DNA of 64,000 nt from Vermiculatibacterium agrestimuris (GTDB lineage Bacteria; Bacillota; Clostridia; Oscillospirales; Oscillospiraceae): NCBI RefSeq assembly GCF_943193085.1, contig NZ_CALPCU010000014.1:1-64000 (forward strand), written 5' to 3'. The translations under genes and the position numbers were made by a program. How positions within the stretch are numbered: the stretch's first letter is position 1; each line of letters starts with the position of its first letter. Of this stretch, positions 15,998 through 23,710 are shown piece after piece. Under the pieces are notes generated by a model. The model ran no database searches. It was given only the letters and a program-made list of their open reading frames with translations, and had not been told where the DNA came from.

Positions 15998-17026
15998 ATG
16001 GAGAAAATTCTGACCTTCGCCGTGCCCTGCTACAACTCGGCGGCCTATATGGATCACTGTGTGGAGACCCTGCTCACCGCTGGGGAGGACATTGAGATCA
16101 TCCTGGTGGACGACGGCTCCACCAAGGATGATACCCCGGCCAAGTGCGACGCCTGGGCGGCGAAATATCCCGACGTCATCCGCGCCATCCACCAGGAAAA
16201 CGGGGGCCACGGCGAGGGCGTCAACCAGGGTATTCGCAATGCCAGGGGGATGTACTATAAGGTGGTGGACTCCGATGACTGGCTGGACGCCGAGGCCCTG
16301 CAGAAGGTGATGGCCAAGCTGCGGGAGTGCGCCAGGTGGAGCGCGCCCCTTGACCTGCTCATCGCCAACTACGTCTATGAGCATGTGGAGGACAAGACCC
16401 AAAAGGTCATGCGCTACCGCAATGTCTTCCCCCAGGACAAGCTCTTCACCTGGGAGGAGATGGGCCGCTTCCGCCCCTCCCAGTACCTGCTGATGCACTC
16501 GGTGATCTACCGGACACAGCTGCTGCGCCAATGCGGCCTGGAGCTGCCCAAGCACACCTTCTATGTGGACAATATCTTTGTCTACCAGCCTCTGCCCTTT
16601 GTCAAGAGCATCTACTATATGGATGTGGATCTCTACCGCTATTTCATTGGCCGGGCCGACCAGAGCGTCAATGAGAAGGTGATGGTGGGCCGGGTGGAGC
16701 AGCAGGTGCGGGTGACCAAGCTGATGATCGGCGCCCATGATCTGCAGAAGGTGCGCGCCACGAGCCCCAAGCTGGGCCGGTACATGACCAACTATCTGGC
16801 CATGATGATGACCATTTCCTCCGTGTTCCTCAACATCGATAACTCCCCGGAGAAATTGGGGATGAAGACCGAGCTGTGGGAGTATCTGCGTTCGGTGGAT
16901 CGGCGGCTTCACCACAAGCTCAAATACCGGGCCCTGTCCACTGTGGGCATCTTCCCGGGTTATCAGGGCAGAAAACTGTCGGTACAGCTCTACCGGATGG
17001 CCAGAAAGATCTACAAATTCAACTGA
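15998..17026 (+). CDS. Family 2 glycosyltransferase
   Basis: GT-A fold glycosyltransferase of 342 aa, inverting GT2 family. The N-terminal domain has FAVPCYNSAAYMDHCVETLL, IEIILVDDGSTKDDT and the DXD-type metal motif KVVDSDDWLDAEAL, with ENGGHGEGVNQG between. The remaining C-terminal half is basic with no clear membrane segment, so it probably acts at the inner membrane face. It follows glf by 39 bp and ends at a terminator, so galactofuranosyl transfer is a reasonable guess; acceptor unknown. ATG at 15998 with TAGGAG 11 nt upstream; GTG at 15986 overlaps the SD. Confidence 0.88.
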   Translation: MEKILTFAVPCYNSAAYMDHCVETLLTAGEDIEIILVDDGSTKDDTPAKCDAWAAKYPDVIRAIHQENGGHGEGVNQGIRNARGMYYKVVDSDDWLDAEALQKVMAKLRECARWSAPLDLLIANYVYEHVEDKTQKVMRYRNVFPQDKLFTWEEMGRFRPSQYLLMHSVIYRTQLLRQCGLELPKHTFYVDNIFVYQPLPFVKSIYYMDVDLYRYFIGRADQSVNEKVMVGRVEQQVRVTKLMIGAHDLQKVRATSPKLGRYMTNYLAMMMTISSVFLNIDNSPEKLGMKTELWEYLRSVDRRLHHKLKYRALSTVGIFPGYQGRKLSVQLYRMARKIYKFN

Positions 17027-17037
17027 GAAAATGAGAA

Positions 17038-17068
17038 GGGCTGGCGGTTCTCTCCGCCGGCTCTTTTT
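17038..17068 (+). terminator. Terminator after glf-GT2
   Basis: GCTGGCGG (17040-17047) pairs with CCGCCGGC (17054-17061, one G-U) and is followed by TCTTTTT. The rest of 17069-17245 is AT-rich and carries no ORF. Confidence 0.8.
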
Positions 17069-17245
17069 ATACTTTGAAAGGGATCAAAAATCCTTCAAAA
17101 CACTGGAAATAATGGGATAGTAAACGAATTTAAAAACTTTTCTTAACATTTCCTTAAATCTGCCCCGGGGGCCTTGATTCAAGAAAAAACCGTGCTAAAA
17201 TCAAAACTGACAAAAGAGAAACGGGCAGAAGGGAATGTGTGTTTC

Positions 17246-18529
17246 ATGCAGCTGATCCGTCTTGTGGAACGCTTTAATTTGGTTTTGGGTCTCACTGCGA
17301 CCCTGCTTTACTTATACCAGGTGGCCTATCTGGTGGTGGGCCTTATCCGCCGCCGGTGGAAGGATCATCGGGAGCCCAAAAAGCTCCATCGGTACGCCGT
17401 GCTCATCTCCGCCCGGAACGAGGAGGGGGTCATCGGAGAACTGATCGGGAGCCTGAAAGCGCAGGACTACCCCGCAGAGCTTTTGGATATCTATGTGGTG
17501 GCGGATAACTGCACCGACCGCACCGCCCCTGTGGCCAAGGCCGCCGGAGCTACCGTCTACCGCCGGTTCGACCATGTGGAGGTGGGCAAGGGCTACGCCC
17601 TGGACTACCTGCTCAAATGCCTAAAGCGGGACGGCCTGGACAGCCGGTACGAGGGATACTTCATCTTTGACGCCGACAACATTGTGGATCCGGCCTTCGT
17701 CCGGGAGATGAACCGGGTCTTCGACCGGGGCGGCTTCACCGCCATCACAGGCTACCGCAACTCCAAGAACTTTGGCCAGAACTGGATCACCGCCGGCTAC
17801 TCCATCTGGTTCCTCCGGGAGGCCCGCTTCGTCAACGCCGCCCGCATGGCCCTGGGCGTCAACTGCGCCGTGTCCGGCACCGGCTTTCTGGTCAGCGCCG
17901 ACTTCATCCGGGAGAAGGGGGGGTGGCCCTACCACCTGCTCACCGAGGACATCCAGTTCTCCGCGGAGTGCGCCGCTCAGGGCCTGCGCATCGGCTACTG
18001 CGGACAGGCGGTGATCTACGACGAGCAGCCCACCTCCTTCCGCCAGTCCTGGGATCAGCGCCTGCGCTGGTCGAAGGGCTTCTACCAGGTGGACGCCCAA
18101 TATGGCCCCGACCTTCTCAAGGGCGTGCTCCGGGGCGGCCGGCAGGGGCTGGGGTGCTATGACATCCTGCTCACCGTTACCCCTGGCGTACTCCTCACGG
18201 TGGCGGGGGCCGCCCTTCAGGTGGTGGTGGCCCTGGTGTGCATCTCCGCCCCCGATTGGGTCAGTAAGCAGGTGCTGCTGCTCACCTGGGACTTCCTGGC
18301 GGGCGCCTTTTGGGCCTTTTACCGGGGGATGTTCCTCTACGGGCTCATCACCGTGCTCAGCGAGTGGCGGGCCATCCGGGCCACGCCCCTGCAAAAGCTG
18401 GGGTATCTGGCGCTCTTCCCCATCTTTATGATGACTTACATACCTATCACCGTGGCGGCACTGTTCCAGAAGGTGGAGTGGAAGCCTATCCGCCACACCT
18501 CTCTGTCCGAACTGGATACCGCGGCGTAA
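17246..18529 (+). CDS. Membrane-bound family 2 glycosyltransferase
   Basis: Integral-membrane GT2 enzyme, 427 aa, of the cellulose/hyaluronan-synthase-like type. One N-terminal membrane helix (about 15-38) precedes a cytosolic GT-A domain with ARNEEGVIGELIGSL, VVADNCTDRT, the DXD motif FIFDADNIVDPAF, the TED motif LLTEDIQFS and the QxxRW motif SWDQRLRWSKG. Three to four C-terminal helices follow (about 310-410). These features fit processive or lipid-linked sugar transfer. The ATG at 17246 has AGAAGGGA about 11 nt upstream; the in-frame GTG at 17237 is too close to it. It is separately terminated from glf but probably in the same envelope pathway. Confidence 0.88.
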   Translation: MQLIRLVERFNLVLGLTATLLYLYQVAYLVVGLIRRRWKDHREPKKLHRYAVLISARNEEGVIGELIGSLKAQDYPAELLDIYVVADNCTDRTAPVAKAAGATVYRRFDHVEVGKGYALDYLLKCLKRDGLDSRYEGYFIFDADNIVDPAFVREMNRVFDRGGFTAITGYRNSKNFGQNWITAGYSIWFLREARFVNAARMALGVNCAVSGTGFLVSADFIREKGGWPYHLLTEDIQFSAECAAQGLRIGYCGQAVIYDEQPTSFRQSWDQRLRWSKGFYQVDAQYGPDLLKGVLRGGRQGLGCYDILLTVTPGVLLTVAGAALQVVVALVCISAPDWVSKQVLLLTWDFLAGAFWAFYRGMFLYGLITVLSEWRAIRATPLQKLGYLALFPIFMMTYIPITVAALFQKVEWKPIRHTSLSELDTAA

Positions 18530-18540
18530 GCGGGGAAAAA

Positions 18541-18578
18541 AGACAGCCTGGGATTTATCCCAGGCTGTCTTTTTTTCC
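18541..18578. terminator. Bidirectional terminator
   Basis: AGACAGCCTGGGAT (18541-18554) pairs with ATCCCAGGCTGTCT, followed by a run of seven T on plus and an A-run before it (T-run on minus). Confidence 0.92.
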
Positions 18579-18623
18579 TCCTGCCAGGCAGGAAGGAATG
18601 AAAAAGAGAGTGAAAACGTGAGA

Positions 18624-19028
18624 TCAGAACAGTCCCCAGAGGCCGAACATACCCAGGAAGGCGGCCAGAACCAGGACGACCATGCAGGTCACGGCCATGG
18701 AAAACATGCCGTTGAAGATCTTGTTGCCATCCTCGATGTTGTCGGGACAGCCGGACAGGAGCAGACCGCCGGCGGTGGACAGCGGGGACATGGCGGTGGT
18801 GGCGGAGCCGATGAGGAGCACCACCAGGCTCTTCTTTTGCACCGGGGTGGCAGGCTCGGGCTTTTTCAGCTCCACCTGCTGGAGCTTATGCCCCTGGAAA
18901 ACAAAATAGAGGATGACGGCAATAAGCAGGTAGATCAAAAATGCGGAGACCCAGATCCCCGGGAAAGGAAGAGGTACTCTCCCTTCTGTGGGAGGTCGCC
19001 AGGGACGTACATAATGTCCTGTGATCAC
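18624..19028 (-). pseudogene. Decayed C-terminal remnant of a MatC/SLC13-like transporter
   Basis: An open frame of 134 codons with three hydrophobic segments. Its first half (GIWVSAFLIYLLIAVILYFV) resembles the central helix and basic loop of dicarboxylate carriers of the MatC/SLC13 type. It then jumps to a segment like their C-terminal end (TAMSPLSTAGGLLLSGCPDN plus a last helix). The family is normally about 420-460 aa, so the N-terminal half and part of the second half are missing. The only start is a GTG at 19028 with no SD, next to the argS terminator. I read it as a deletion remnant; a small intact membrane protein cannot be excluded. Confidence 0.5.
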
Positions 19029-19043
19029 GCCGGAGAGAAAAAT

Positions 19044-19090
19044 AAAAAAGCGCCCCCAGCCTGACTTATCAGGCTGAGGGCGCTTTTTTA
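19044..19090 (-). terminator. argS terminator
   Basis: AAAAAAGCGCCCCCAGCCTG pairs with CAGGCTGAGGGCGCTTTTTT around a short ACTTAT loop. It is T-flanked on both strands and lies 40 bp past the argS stop. Confidence 0.93.
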
Positions 19091-19130
19091 TTGCGTAGGG
19101 GGAACAGGGGCGCTCTGACGGCGAATGCAG

Positions 19131-20885
19131 TTACATCTTCTCCGGGGCGGTGACGCCGATGAGGTTGAGACCGTTTTCCAGCACACTCCGGGTGGCGTCC
19201 GCCAGCTTGAGCCGGGCCTGGGCCACCCCGGGGGCCTCTCCCTTGATGCGGTTGGCGTTGTAGAAGCGGTGGAAGTCCCCCGCCAGGGTGATCAGGTAGC
19301 GGTTGATCTGGGAGGGGTCATAATCCCTGCCGGCGATCTTGACCTCCTCGGGGAACCGGGCCAGGGCCTTGATGAGGGAGAGCTCCTCGGGGCTGTTGAG
19401 GAGCCCCGCATCCACCGCTGCCGCGGTGGGGACGGCGAGACCCTCGTCGGCGGTGAGCCGGGCGATGAGGGAGCAGATCCGGGCGTGGGCGTACTGGACG
19501 TAGTAGACCGGGTTGTCGCTATCCTGACGGACGGCCAGATCCAGGTCGAAGTCCACGGAGCTGTTGGAGTTGCTGGAGCTGAAAATGAACCGGGCGGCGT
19601 CTACGCTCACCTCATCCAGCAGATCCCGCAGGGCGATGGCCTTGCCGGAGCGCTTGCTCATCCGTACCGGCTGGCCGTCCTGGAGCAGGTTCACCAGCTG
19701 CATGAGTACGATGACCAGCCGGTGGGAGCCGTCCAGGCCCAGTCCGTCCAGAGCGGCCTGGAGACGGTGGACGTGGCCGTGGTGGTCGGCGCCCCAGATG
19801 TTGATGGCGGTGTCGAAGCCCCGCTTTTCCAGCTTGTTGCGGTGGTAGGCGATGTCGGCGGCGAAGTAGGTGTAGAAGCCGTTGGCCCGGCGGAGCACGT
19901 CGTCCTTCAGCTCCAGCTTGTCCACCTGCTCCTGGGTCTTTCCCTCGGCCAGGTATTTTTCCTTCAGAAGGCCGGTGGTATCCAGCCACAGGGCTCCGTC
20001 CTTTTCGTAAGTCCAGCCCTTCTCGGTGAGCAGGCGGATGGTCTCCTCCACATAGCCGCTTTGGTGGAGGGTGGACTCCAGGAACCATTCGTCGTACTGG
20101 ATGCCGTATTTCAAAAGGTCGTCCTTCATCTTGGGGATGTTGGAGGAAAGGCCGTACTGGGCCATAGCGGCCTTCCAGTCCTCCTCCGGGGTCTGGCCGG
20201 GGAAGTCCTGCGCCTGCTGGAGGAAGCCCTGGGCCAGCTCCTTGATGTCCTCCCCGTGATAGCCCTCCTCAGGGAAGGGGTAGTTCTCCTCTCCCACGGT
20301 CAGCTGCATACACCGGGCGTAGATGGACTGGGAGAACTTGGCGATCTGATTGCCGAAATCGTTGACGTAGAACTCCCGCCACACGTCGTAGCCGAGCCGC
20401 TCCAGAATGGCGGCGATGGCGTCGCCCAGCACGCCGCCCCGGGCGTTGCCGATGTGCATGGGGCCGGTGGGATTGGCGGAGACGAATTCCACCATCACCT
20501 TCTTGCCCTTGCCCTCATCGCTGGAGCCATACGCGTTTCCGGCGGATTCAATGGCGGAGAGCACCTGGCCGAACCAGGTCTTGCCCAGGGTGAAGTTGAG
20601 AAAGCCGGGGCCGGCGATCTCCACCTTGTCAAAAAAACTGCCCTGGAGCTCCATGTGGTCGGCCAGCGCCTGGGCAATGGCCCGGGGATTCTTGCCCAGG
20701 GCCTTGGCCCCCGCCAGGGCGAAGGAGGAGGCGTAGTCCCCGTGGGTGACGTCCTTGGGAATGTCCACGTTCCCGGCGATGACCGCCCCGGCGGGAAGTT
20801 CTCCCGCGGCGGCGGCCCGCTCATAAGCCGCCTGGGTGAGGGCGGATACCTGCTCTCTGGCGGCGACGATCAGGTTGTCGGTCAT
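19131..20885 (-). CDS. argS: Arginyl-tRNA synthetase
   Basis: Class I synthetase charging tRNA-Arg, 584 aa. It has the N-terminal Add1 domain (about 1-110), the HIGH-type motif in ANPTGPMHIGNARGGVLGDA, the KMSKS-like motif VRMSKRSGKAIALRDLL and the C-terminal anticodon-binding (DALR) domain from about 465. The ATG at 20885 has AAAGGAG 9 nt upstream and overlaps the ywiB stop by 4 bp. The ywiB-argS pairing is also known from Bacillus. Confidence 0.97.
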   Translation of the reverse strand: MTDNLIVAAREQVSALTQAAYERAAAAGELPAGAVIAGNVDIPKDVTHGDYASSFALAGAKALGKNPRAIAQALADHMELQGSFFDKVEIAGPGFLNFTLGKTWFGQVLSAIESAGNAYGSSDEGKGKKVMVEFVSANPTGPMHIGNARGGVLGDAIAAILERLGYDVWREFYVNDFGNQIAKFSQSIYARCMQLTVGEENYPFPEEGYHGEDIKELAQGFLQQAQDFPGQTPEEDWKAAMAQYGLSSNIPKMKDDLLKYGIQYDEWFLESTLHQSGYVEETIRLLTEKGWTYEKDGALWLDTTGLLKEKYLAEGKTQEQVDKLELKDDVLRRANGFYTYFAADIAYHRNKLEKRGFDTAINIWGADHHGHVHRLQAALDGLGLDGSHRLVIVLMQLVNLLQDGQPVRMSKRSGKAIALRDLLDEVSVDAARFIFSSSNSNSSVDFDLDLAVRQDSDNPVYYVQYAHARICSLIARLTADEGLAVPTAAAVDAGLLNSPEELSLIKALARFPEEVKIAGRDYDPSQINRYLITLAGDFHRFYNANRIKGEAPGVAQARLKLADATRSVLENGLNLIGVTAPEKM

Positions 20886-21340
20886 AGAAAAGTCTCCTTT
20901 GCTTCGGAGCCGGGGGATGGCTCCTTCTTTGTAATGGTGAGCCGAAGCCGGTTTTCTCCCATATCGGCTCCCCCCAGATGCATTTGATAGACGAGAAATA
21001 CCTTGCCGCCCGCCTGCGTCAGCTCCCACTCCAGGCGAAGGGTATGCAGGGTCATGGGCAGCGTGCCGTAAGGGGTCTTGTAGGCGGAGGTGTGGGGGCG
21101 TCCCTGCTGAAAGACCATCTGGGAGGCGAGGGCCCCGTTTCGGGTCAGAGTGGCGGTTTCCCCGTTCAGGCGCAGGGAGGTGGAGGTGGGGCCCAGGCCG
21201 CCGGACTCCTCGGAATAGGTGAGCAGCCAGCCGTCCCCCTCCCGCGTCAGGCGGCCCTCCAGCCGCTGGGTCATGGAGTCGGTGCCCGTATCCCGCCGCT
21301 GGAGGGCCCGGATGGCGACGATCACATTGTTTTCGGACAT
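20882..21340 (-). CDS. DUF1934 (YwiB-like) protein
   Basis: A 152-aa soluble protein of the DUF1934/YwiB family, predicted to be a lipocalin-like beta-barrel: alternating strands such as RLEGRLTREGDGWLLTYSEE, ATLTRNG and RLEWELTQAGGKVFLVYQM. Function unknown. Family members sit next to argS in other Firmicutes, as here with a 4-bp overlap. I start at the ATG at 21340, preceded by GAGG; upstream in-frame codons extend into the abrB-type gene's end without a better SD. Confidence 0.85.
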   Translation of the reverse strand: MSENNVIVAIRALQRRDTGTDSMTQRLEGRLTREGDGWLLTYSEESGGLGPTSTSLRLNGETATLTRNGALASQMVFQQGRPHTSAYKTPYGTLPMTLHTLRLEWELTQAGGKVFLVYQMHLGGADMGENRLRLTITKKEPSPGSEAKETFL

Positions 21341-21348
21341 AGTGATCC

Positions 21349-21591
21349 TCAGCGGCCCTGAAGCTCTTTCAGACACTTGGGGCAGATGTTCCTTCCCTTG
21401 AAATTGATCACGTCGGTGGCGTCGTCACAGAAGATACAGGCGGGGGCATATTTTCGCAGAACAACGGAGGCGCCCTCCACATAGATCTCCAGAGCGTCTT
21501 TTTCCTCGATACCAAGAGTTCGCCGCAGCTCGATGGGCAGGACAATACGTCCCAGTTCATCAACTTTTCGCACGATACCGGTAGATTTCAT
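21349..21591 (-). CDS. AbrB/SpoVT-family transition regulator with C-terminal zinc ribbon
   Basis: Small regulator of 80 aa. The N-terminal swapped-hairpin domain (about 1-50) has the family signature GIVRKVDELGRIVLPIELRR and TLGIEEKDALEIYVEG. It then carries two CxxC pairs, ACIFCDD and NICPKCLKEL, forming a likely zinc-binding tail seen in some clostridial AbrB proteins. Such regulators act in transition-state or sporulation control. It is first in an abrB-ywiB-argS operon behind a strong promoter. GGAAGG precedes the ATG. Confidence 0.92.
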   Translation of the reverse strand: MKSTGIVRKVDELGRIVLPIELRRTLGIEEKDALEIYVEGASVVLRKYAPACIFCDDATDVINFKGRNICPKCLKELQGR

Positions 21592-21644
21592 AGGTGAGAC
21601 CTTCCTTATTTAAAATTCCCATAGGCTCACGGGATTAAGGCCCA

Positions 21645-21672
21645 TTATATTGATTTTTTATGTCATGTCAAT
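21645..21672 (-). promoter_or_regulatory. Promoter of abrB-ywiB-argS
   Basis: On the minus strand, TTGACA (21672-21667), a 16-bp spacer and TATAAT (21650-21645), about 55 bp upstream of the abrB-type ATG. The gap 21592-21827 is otherwise AT-rich and has no gene. Confidence 0.8.
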
Positions 21673-21827
21673 CAAAATTTGGAAAATTTTGTAGAATGAG
21701 TTATTTATTTCAAAAAATCGGGAGAAATAAAAGGAAAAAATTGGTAATTTTTCCCATGGGGCCGGGCACAAAAAGGACATACCCACAGCCTGTCCGGCAT
21801 AGAGTGGGAGGGAAAGGGGTGGAGAAA

Positions 21828-22412
21828 ATGGCCATGTCGGTGATCTGGACGGGGATGGTGGTCATCTCCGTGGTGTACGGCTTGCTCTCGGGCAACGGCA
21901 CGGCTGTGGCCGCGGCGGCGGTAGAGGGGGCCGCGGCGGCGGTGGAGCTGTGCATCACCATGGCGGGGGTCATGTGCCTTTGGATGGGCGTTATGGAGGT
22001 CATGAAGCGCTGCGGCCTGGCGGAGAAGCTCTCCAGGCTCCTGCGGCCCATTCTGTGCCGGCTCTATCCGGATTTCAAGCGGGACGGGGAAACCATGGAC
22101 GCCATCTCCGCCAATGTCTCCGCCAACCTGCTGGGACTGGGCAATGCCGCTACCCCCCTGGGGATCCAGGCCGCCCGGCGGATGGCGAGGAAGAGTCCCG
22201 GAGTGGCCTCGGACAGCCTGTGCATGCTGGTGGTGTGCAACACCGCCTCCATCCAGCTTCTGCCCACCACGGTGGCCGCCGTGCGCCAGGGGGCGGGGTG
22301 CGCCACGCCCTTCGACATCCTGCCGGCGGTGTGGCTGGCCTCGGCGGTGTCGGTGTCGGTGGGGATCCTGGCGGCCAGGGTCATGTCCAAAGTGTGGAGG
22401 GTGAAAAAATGA
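21828..22412 (+). CDS. spmA: Spore maturation protein A
   Basis: Membrane protein of 194 aa of the SpmA/nucleoside-recognition (Gate) type, needed with SpmB for full spore-core dehydration. It has four to five hydrophobic segments and the family motif MDAISANVSANLLGLGNAAT followed by PLGIQAARRM. The ATG at 21828 follows GGGGTGGAG; an in-frame GTG at 21819 is possible. The stop overlaps the spmB start. Expression would be expected in the mother cell under sigma-E; I cannot assign the promoter. Confidence 0.93.
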   Translation: MAMSVIWTGMVVISVVYGLLSGNGTAVAAAAVEGAAAAVELCITMAGVMCLWMGVMEVMKRCGLAEKLSRLLRPILCRLYPDFKRDGETMDAISANVSANLLGLGNAATPLGIQAARRMARKSPGVASDSLCMLVVCNTASIQLLPTTVAAVRQGAGCATPFDILPAVWLASAVSVSVGILAARVMSKVWRVKK

Positions 22413-22936
22413 CGCAGCTGCTGATCGAGATGGTGGCGCCCCTCATCATTGCCCTGGCGGCGGTTTGGGGGATGACGAAGCGGGTGGACGTCTACGGCGC
22501 TCTGGTGCAGGGGGCCGGCGAGGGCCTGGGGGTGCTCATTAAGATCGTCCCCGCCATGGTGGGCTTGATGACGGCGGTATATATGCTCCGCGCCTCCGGG
22601 GCCATGGAGGCGGCGGGAGCGCTGCTTGCCCCCTTCCTGACCCGGCTGGGGGTGCCCCCGGAGACGGTGGGCCTTCTCCTGGTGCGGCCGGTGAGCGGCA
22701 ACGCCGCTCTGGGGGTGGGCTCCGAGCTCATCGCCACCTACGGCCCGGATTCCACCGTGGGCCGCACGGCGGCGGTGATGCTGGGCAGTACCGAGACCAC
22801 CTTCTATACGATAGCCGTCTACTTCGGCGCGGCGGGCATCCGTAAGACCCGCTATGCCGTTCCGGCGGCCCTCTGCGCCGACGTGGCCGCCTTTTTGGCC
22901 GCCGCCTGGGCGGTGCGGCTGATATTTGGTGCATAG
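22409..22936 (+). CDS. spmB: Spore maturation protein B
   Basis: Partner of SpmA, 175 aa, a hydrophobic Gate-domain protein with the conserved LVRPVSGNAALGVGSELIAT and LGSTETTFYTIAVYFGA blocks. Its ATG overlaps the spmA stop by 4 bp (ATGA), with GGAGGG 9 nt upstream, so the two are made in equal amounts. A hairpin terminator follows immediately. Confidence 0.93.
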   Translation: MTQLLIEMVAPLIIALAAVWGMTKRVDVYGALVQGAGEGLGVLIKIVPAMVGLMTAVYMLRASGAMEAAGALLAPFLTRLGVPPETVGLLLVRPVSGNAALGVGSELIATYGPDSTVGRTAAVMLGSTETTFYTIAVYFGAAGIRKTRYAVPAALCADVAAFLAAAWAVRLIFGA

Positions 22937-22939
22937 AAA

Positions 22940-22969
22940 AGAGCCCTTCCCTTGGGAGGGGCCCTTTTT
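22940..22969. terminator. Terminator between spmB and rrf2-type gene
   Basis: GAGCCCTTCCC and GGGAGGGGCCC form a stem with a TT loop, followed by TTTTT; probably used from both directions by the convergent genes. Confidence 0.8.
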
Positions 22970-22974
22970 GACGT

Positions 22975-23400
22975 TCAGCAGCCGCTGCACTTCTCGCCGT
23001 GCCGCTTCATCAGGTCGGCCAGGGTGATGTTGTCCACCACTTGGTTCACCGCCTGGGCGATGCGGTCCCAAACCTCCGCGGTAGCGCACCTGCCGGCGCG
23101 GTCACAAAAGCCGGCGTCCTCAGCGCAGCCCACCGGAGCCAGGCTTCCCTCCAGACAGCGGAGGATCTCCCCCACGGTGTATTCCTCCGGCCTTCGGGTC
23201 AGCAAGTAGCCGCCCCCTGCACCGCGGACGCTGCGCAGAAGCTTCGCCCGGCTGAGCTTCGTGACGATCTGCTCCAGATATTTGTCGGAGATCTCCTGCC
23301 GCTCGGCCGCATCCCGCAGAGAGACGGGCCCAGCCTCCCCGTTGAGGGCAATGTCCAGCATCAGCCGCAGGGCATAGCGGCCCTTGGTGGAAATTTTCAT
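22975..23400 (-). CDS. Rrf2-family (IscR-like) regulator
   Basis: A 141-aa winged-HTH regulator. It opens with MKISTKGRYALRLMLDIALN, the Rrf2 signature, then a recognition helix in ISDKYLEQIVTKLSRAKLLR and the wing VRGAGGGYLLTRRPEE. Three cysteines in VGCAEDAGFCDRAGRC match the Fe-S cluster ligand region of IscR/NsrR-type members, and the tail GEKCSGC adds two more. Together they suggest an Fe-S or redox sensor. No suf/isc genes are nearby, so the target is unknown. AAGGAGG precedes the ATG at 23400. Confidence 0.9.
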   Translation of the reverse strand: MKISTKGRYALRLMLDIALNGEAGPVSLRDAAERQEISDKYLEQIVTKLSRAKLLRSVRGAGGGYLLTRRPEEYTVGEILRCLEGSLAPVGCAEDAGFCDRAGRCATAEVWDRIAQAVNQVVDNITLADLMKRHGEKCSGC

Positions 23401-23482
23401 GGGGCGGCCTCCTTCCAAGCCGGCGGAGAAACGGCTTTTTTATATCATACCACATCTGTCTGAAATTTCAAGGAAATTCCCC

Positions 23483-23511
23483 TTGACTTTAACGACAAAA
23501 AGTGCTAAAGT
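23483..23511 (+). promoter_or_regulatory. Promoter of tyrosine leader-aroF-tyrA
   Basis: TTGACT (23483-23488), 17-bp spacer and TAAAGT (23506-23511). The predicted start near 23518 lies about 20 nt before the leader-peptide ATG. Confidence 0.75.
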
Positions 23512-23538
23512 AGACTGCGGAAAGCAGGTGAACCGAAG

Positions 23539-23604
23539 ATGAACCACTTTGACCGGCACGGGTATTCCTATTATTACCGCTATTGCGATAGCGGCCTTTT
23601 GTGA
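23539..23604 (+). CDS. Tyrosine-rich leader peptide, 21 aa
   Basis: Short reading frame ATG 23539 to TGA 23604. Residues 9-15 read YSYYYRY, five tyrosines in seven codons (TAT, TAT, TAT, TAC, TAT), plus one Phe. A weak SD, GCAGGTG, lies about 10 nt upstream. It sits between a good promoter and an intrinsic terminator, before DAHP synthase and prephenate dehydrogenase, the first step of aromatic synthesis and the tyrosine branch. This is the arrangement of an amino-acid-responsive leader peptide; stalling at Tyr codons under tyrosine limitation would control read-through. It is too short to be a functional protein otherwise. Confidence 0.85.
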   Translation: MNHFDRHGYSYYYRYCDSGLL

Positions 23605-23672
23605 TGCCCGGAACCGGTTCTGCCGTCTCTGCCAGGTGACGCGGCGGCCCGATACGGGCGGCCGCGTTTTTT
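23577..23672 (+). promoter_or_regulatory. Tyrosine attenuator region
   Basis: Three pairing options are visible. An early hairpin within the leader frame, CCGCTAT (23577-23583)/ATAGCGG (23588-23594) with a TGCG tetraloop, overlaps the last Tyr codon. The terminator stem is 23639-23651/23655-23667. Leader bases GCGGCC (23591-23596) and GCCCG (23606-23610) are complementary, in correct antiparallel order, to GGCCGC (23660-23665) and CGGGC (23655-23659) of the terminator 3' arm. These leader bases would be hidden by a ribosome at the stop codon but exposed if it stalls on Tyr codons. The mechanism is inferred. Confidence 0.7.
23639..23672 (+). terminator. Attenuator terminator before aroF
   Basis: ACGCGGCGGCCCG (23639-23651), loop ATA, CGGGCGGCCGCGT (23655-23667), 12 of 13 pairs, then a run of six T (23667-23672). 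It stands 38 bp before the DAHP synthase ATG. Confidence 0.9.
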
Positions 23673-23710
23673 GTTGCGGAAAACCGCGGTAGACCAAAGG
23701 AGTGTTATAT

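Noticed and set aside
23419..23710. T-box riboswitch upstream of aroF
   Set aside because: I found no T-box consensus sequence or long stem I; the leader is only about 190 nt and is explained by the Tyr-rich peptide and terminator.
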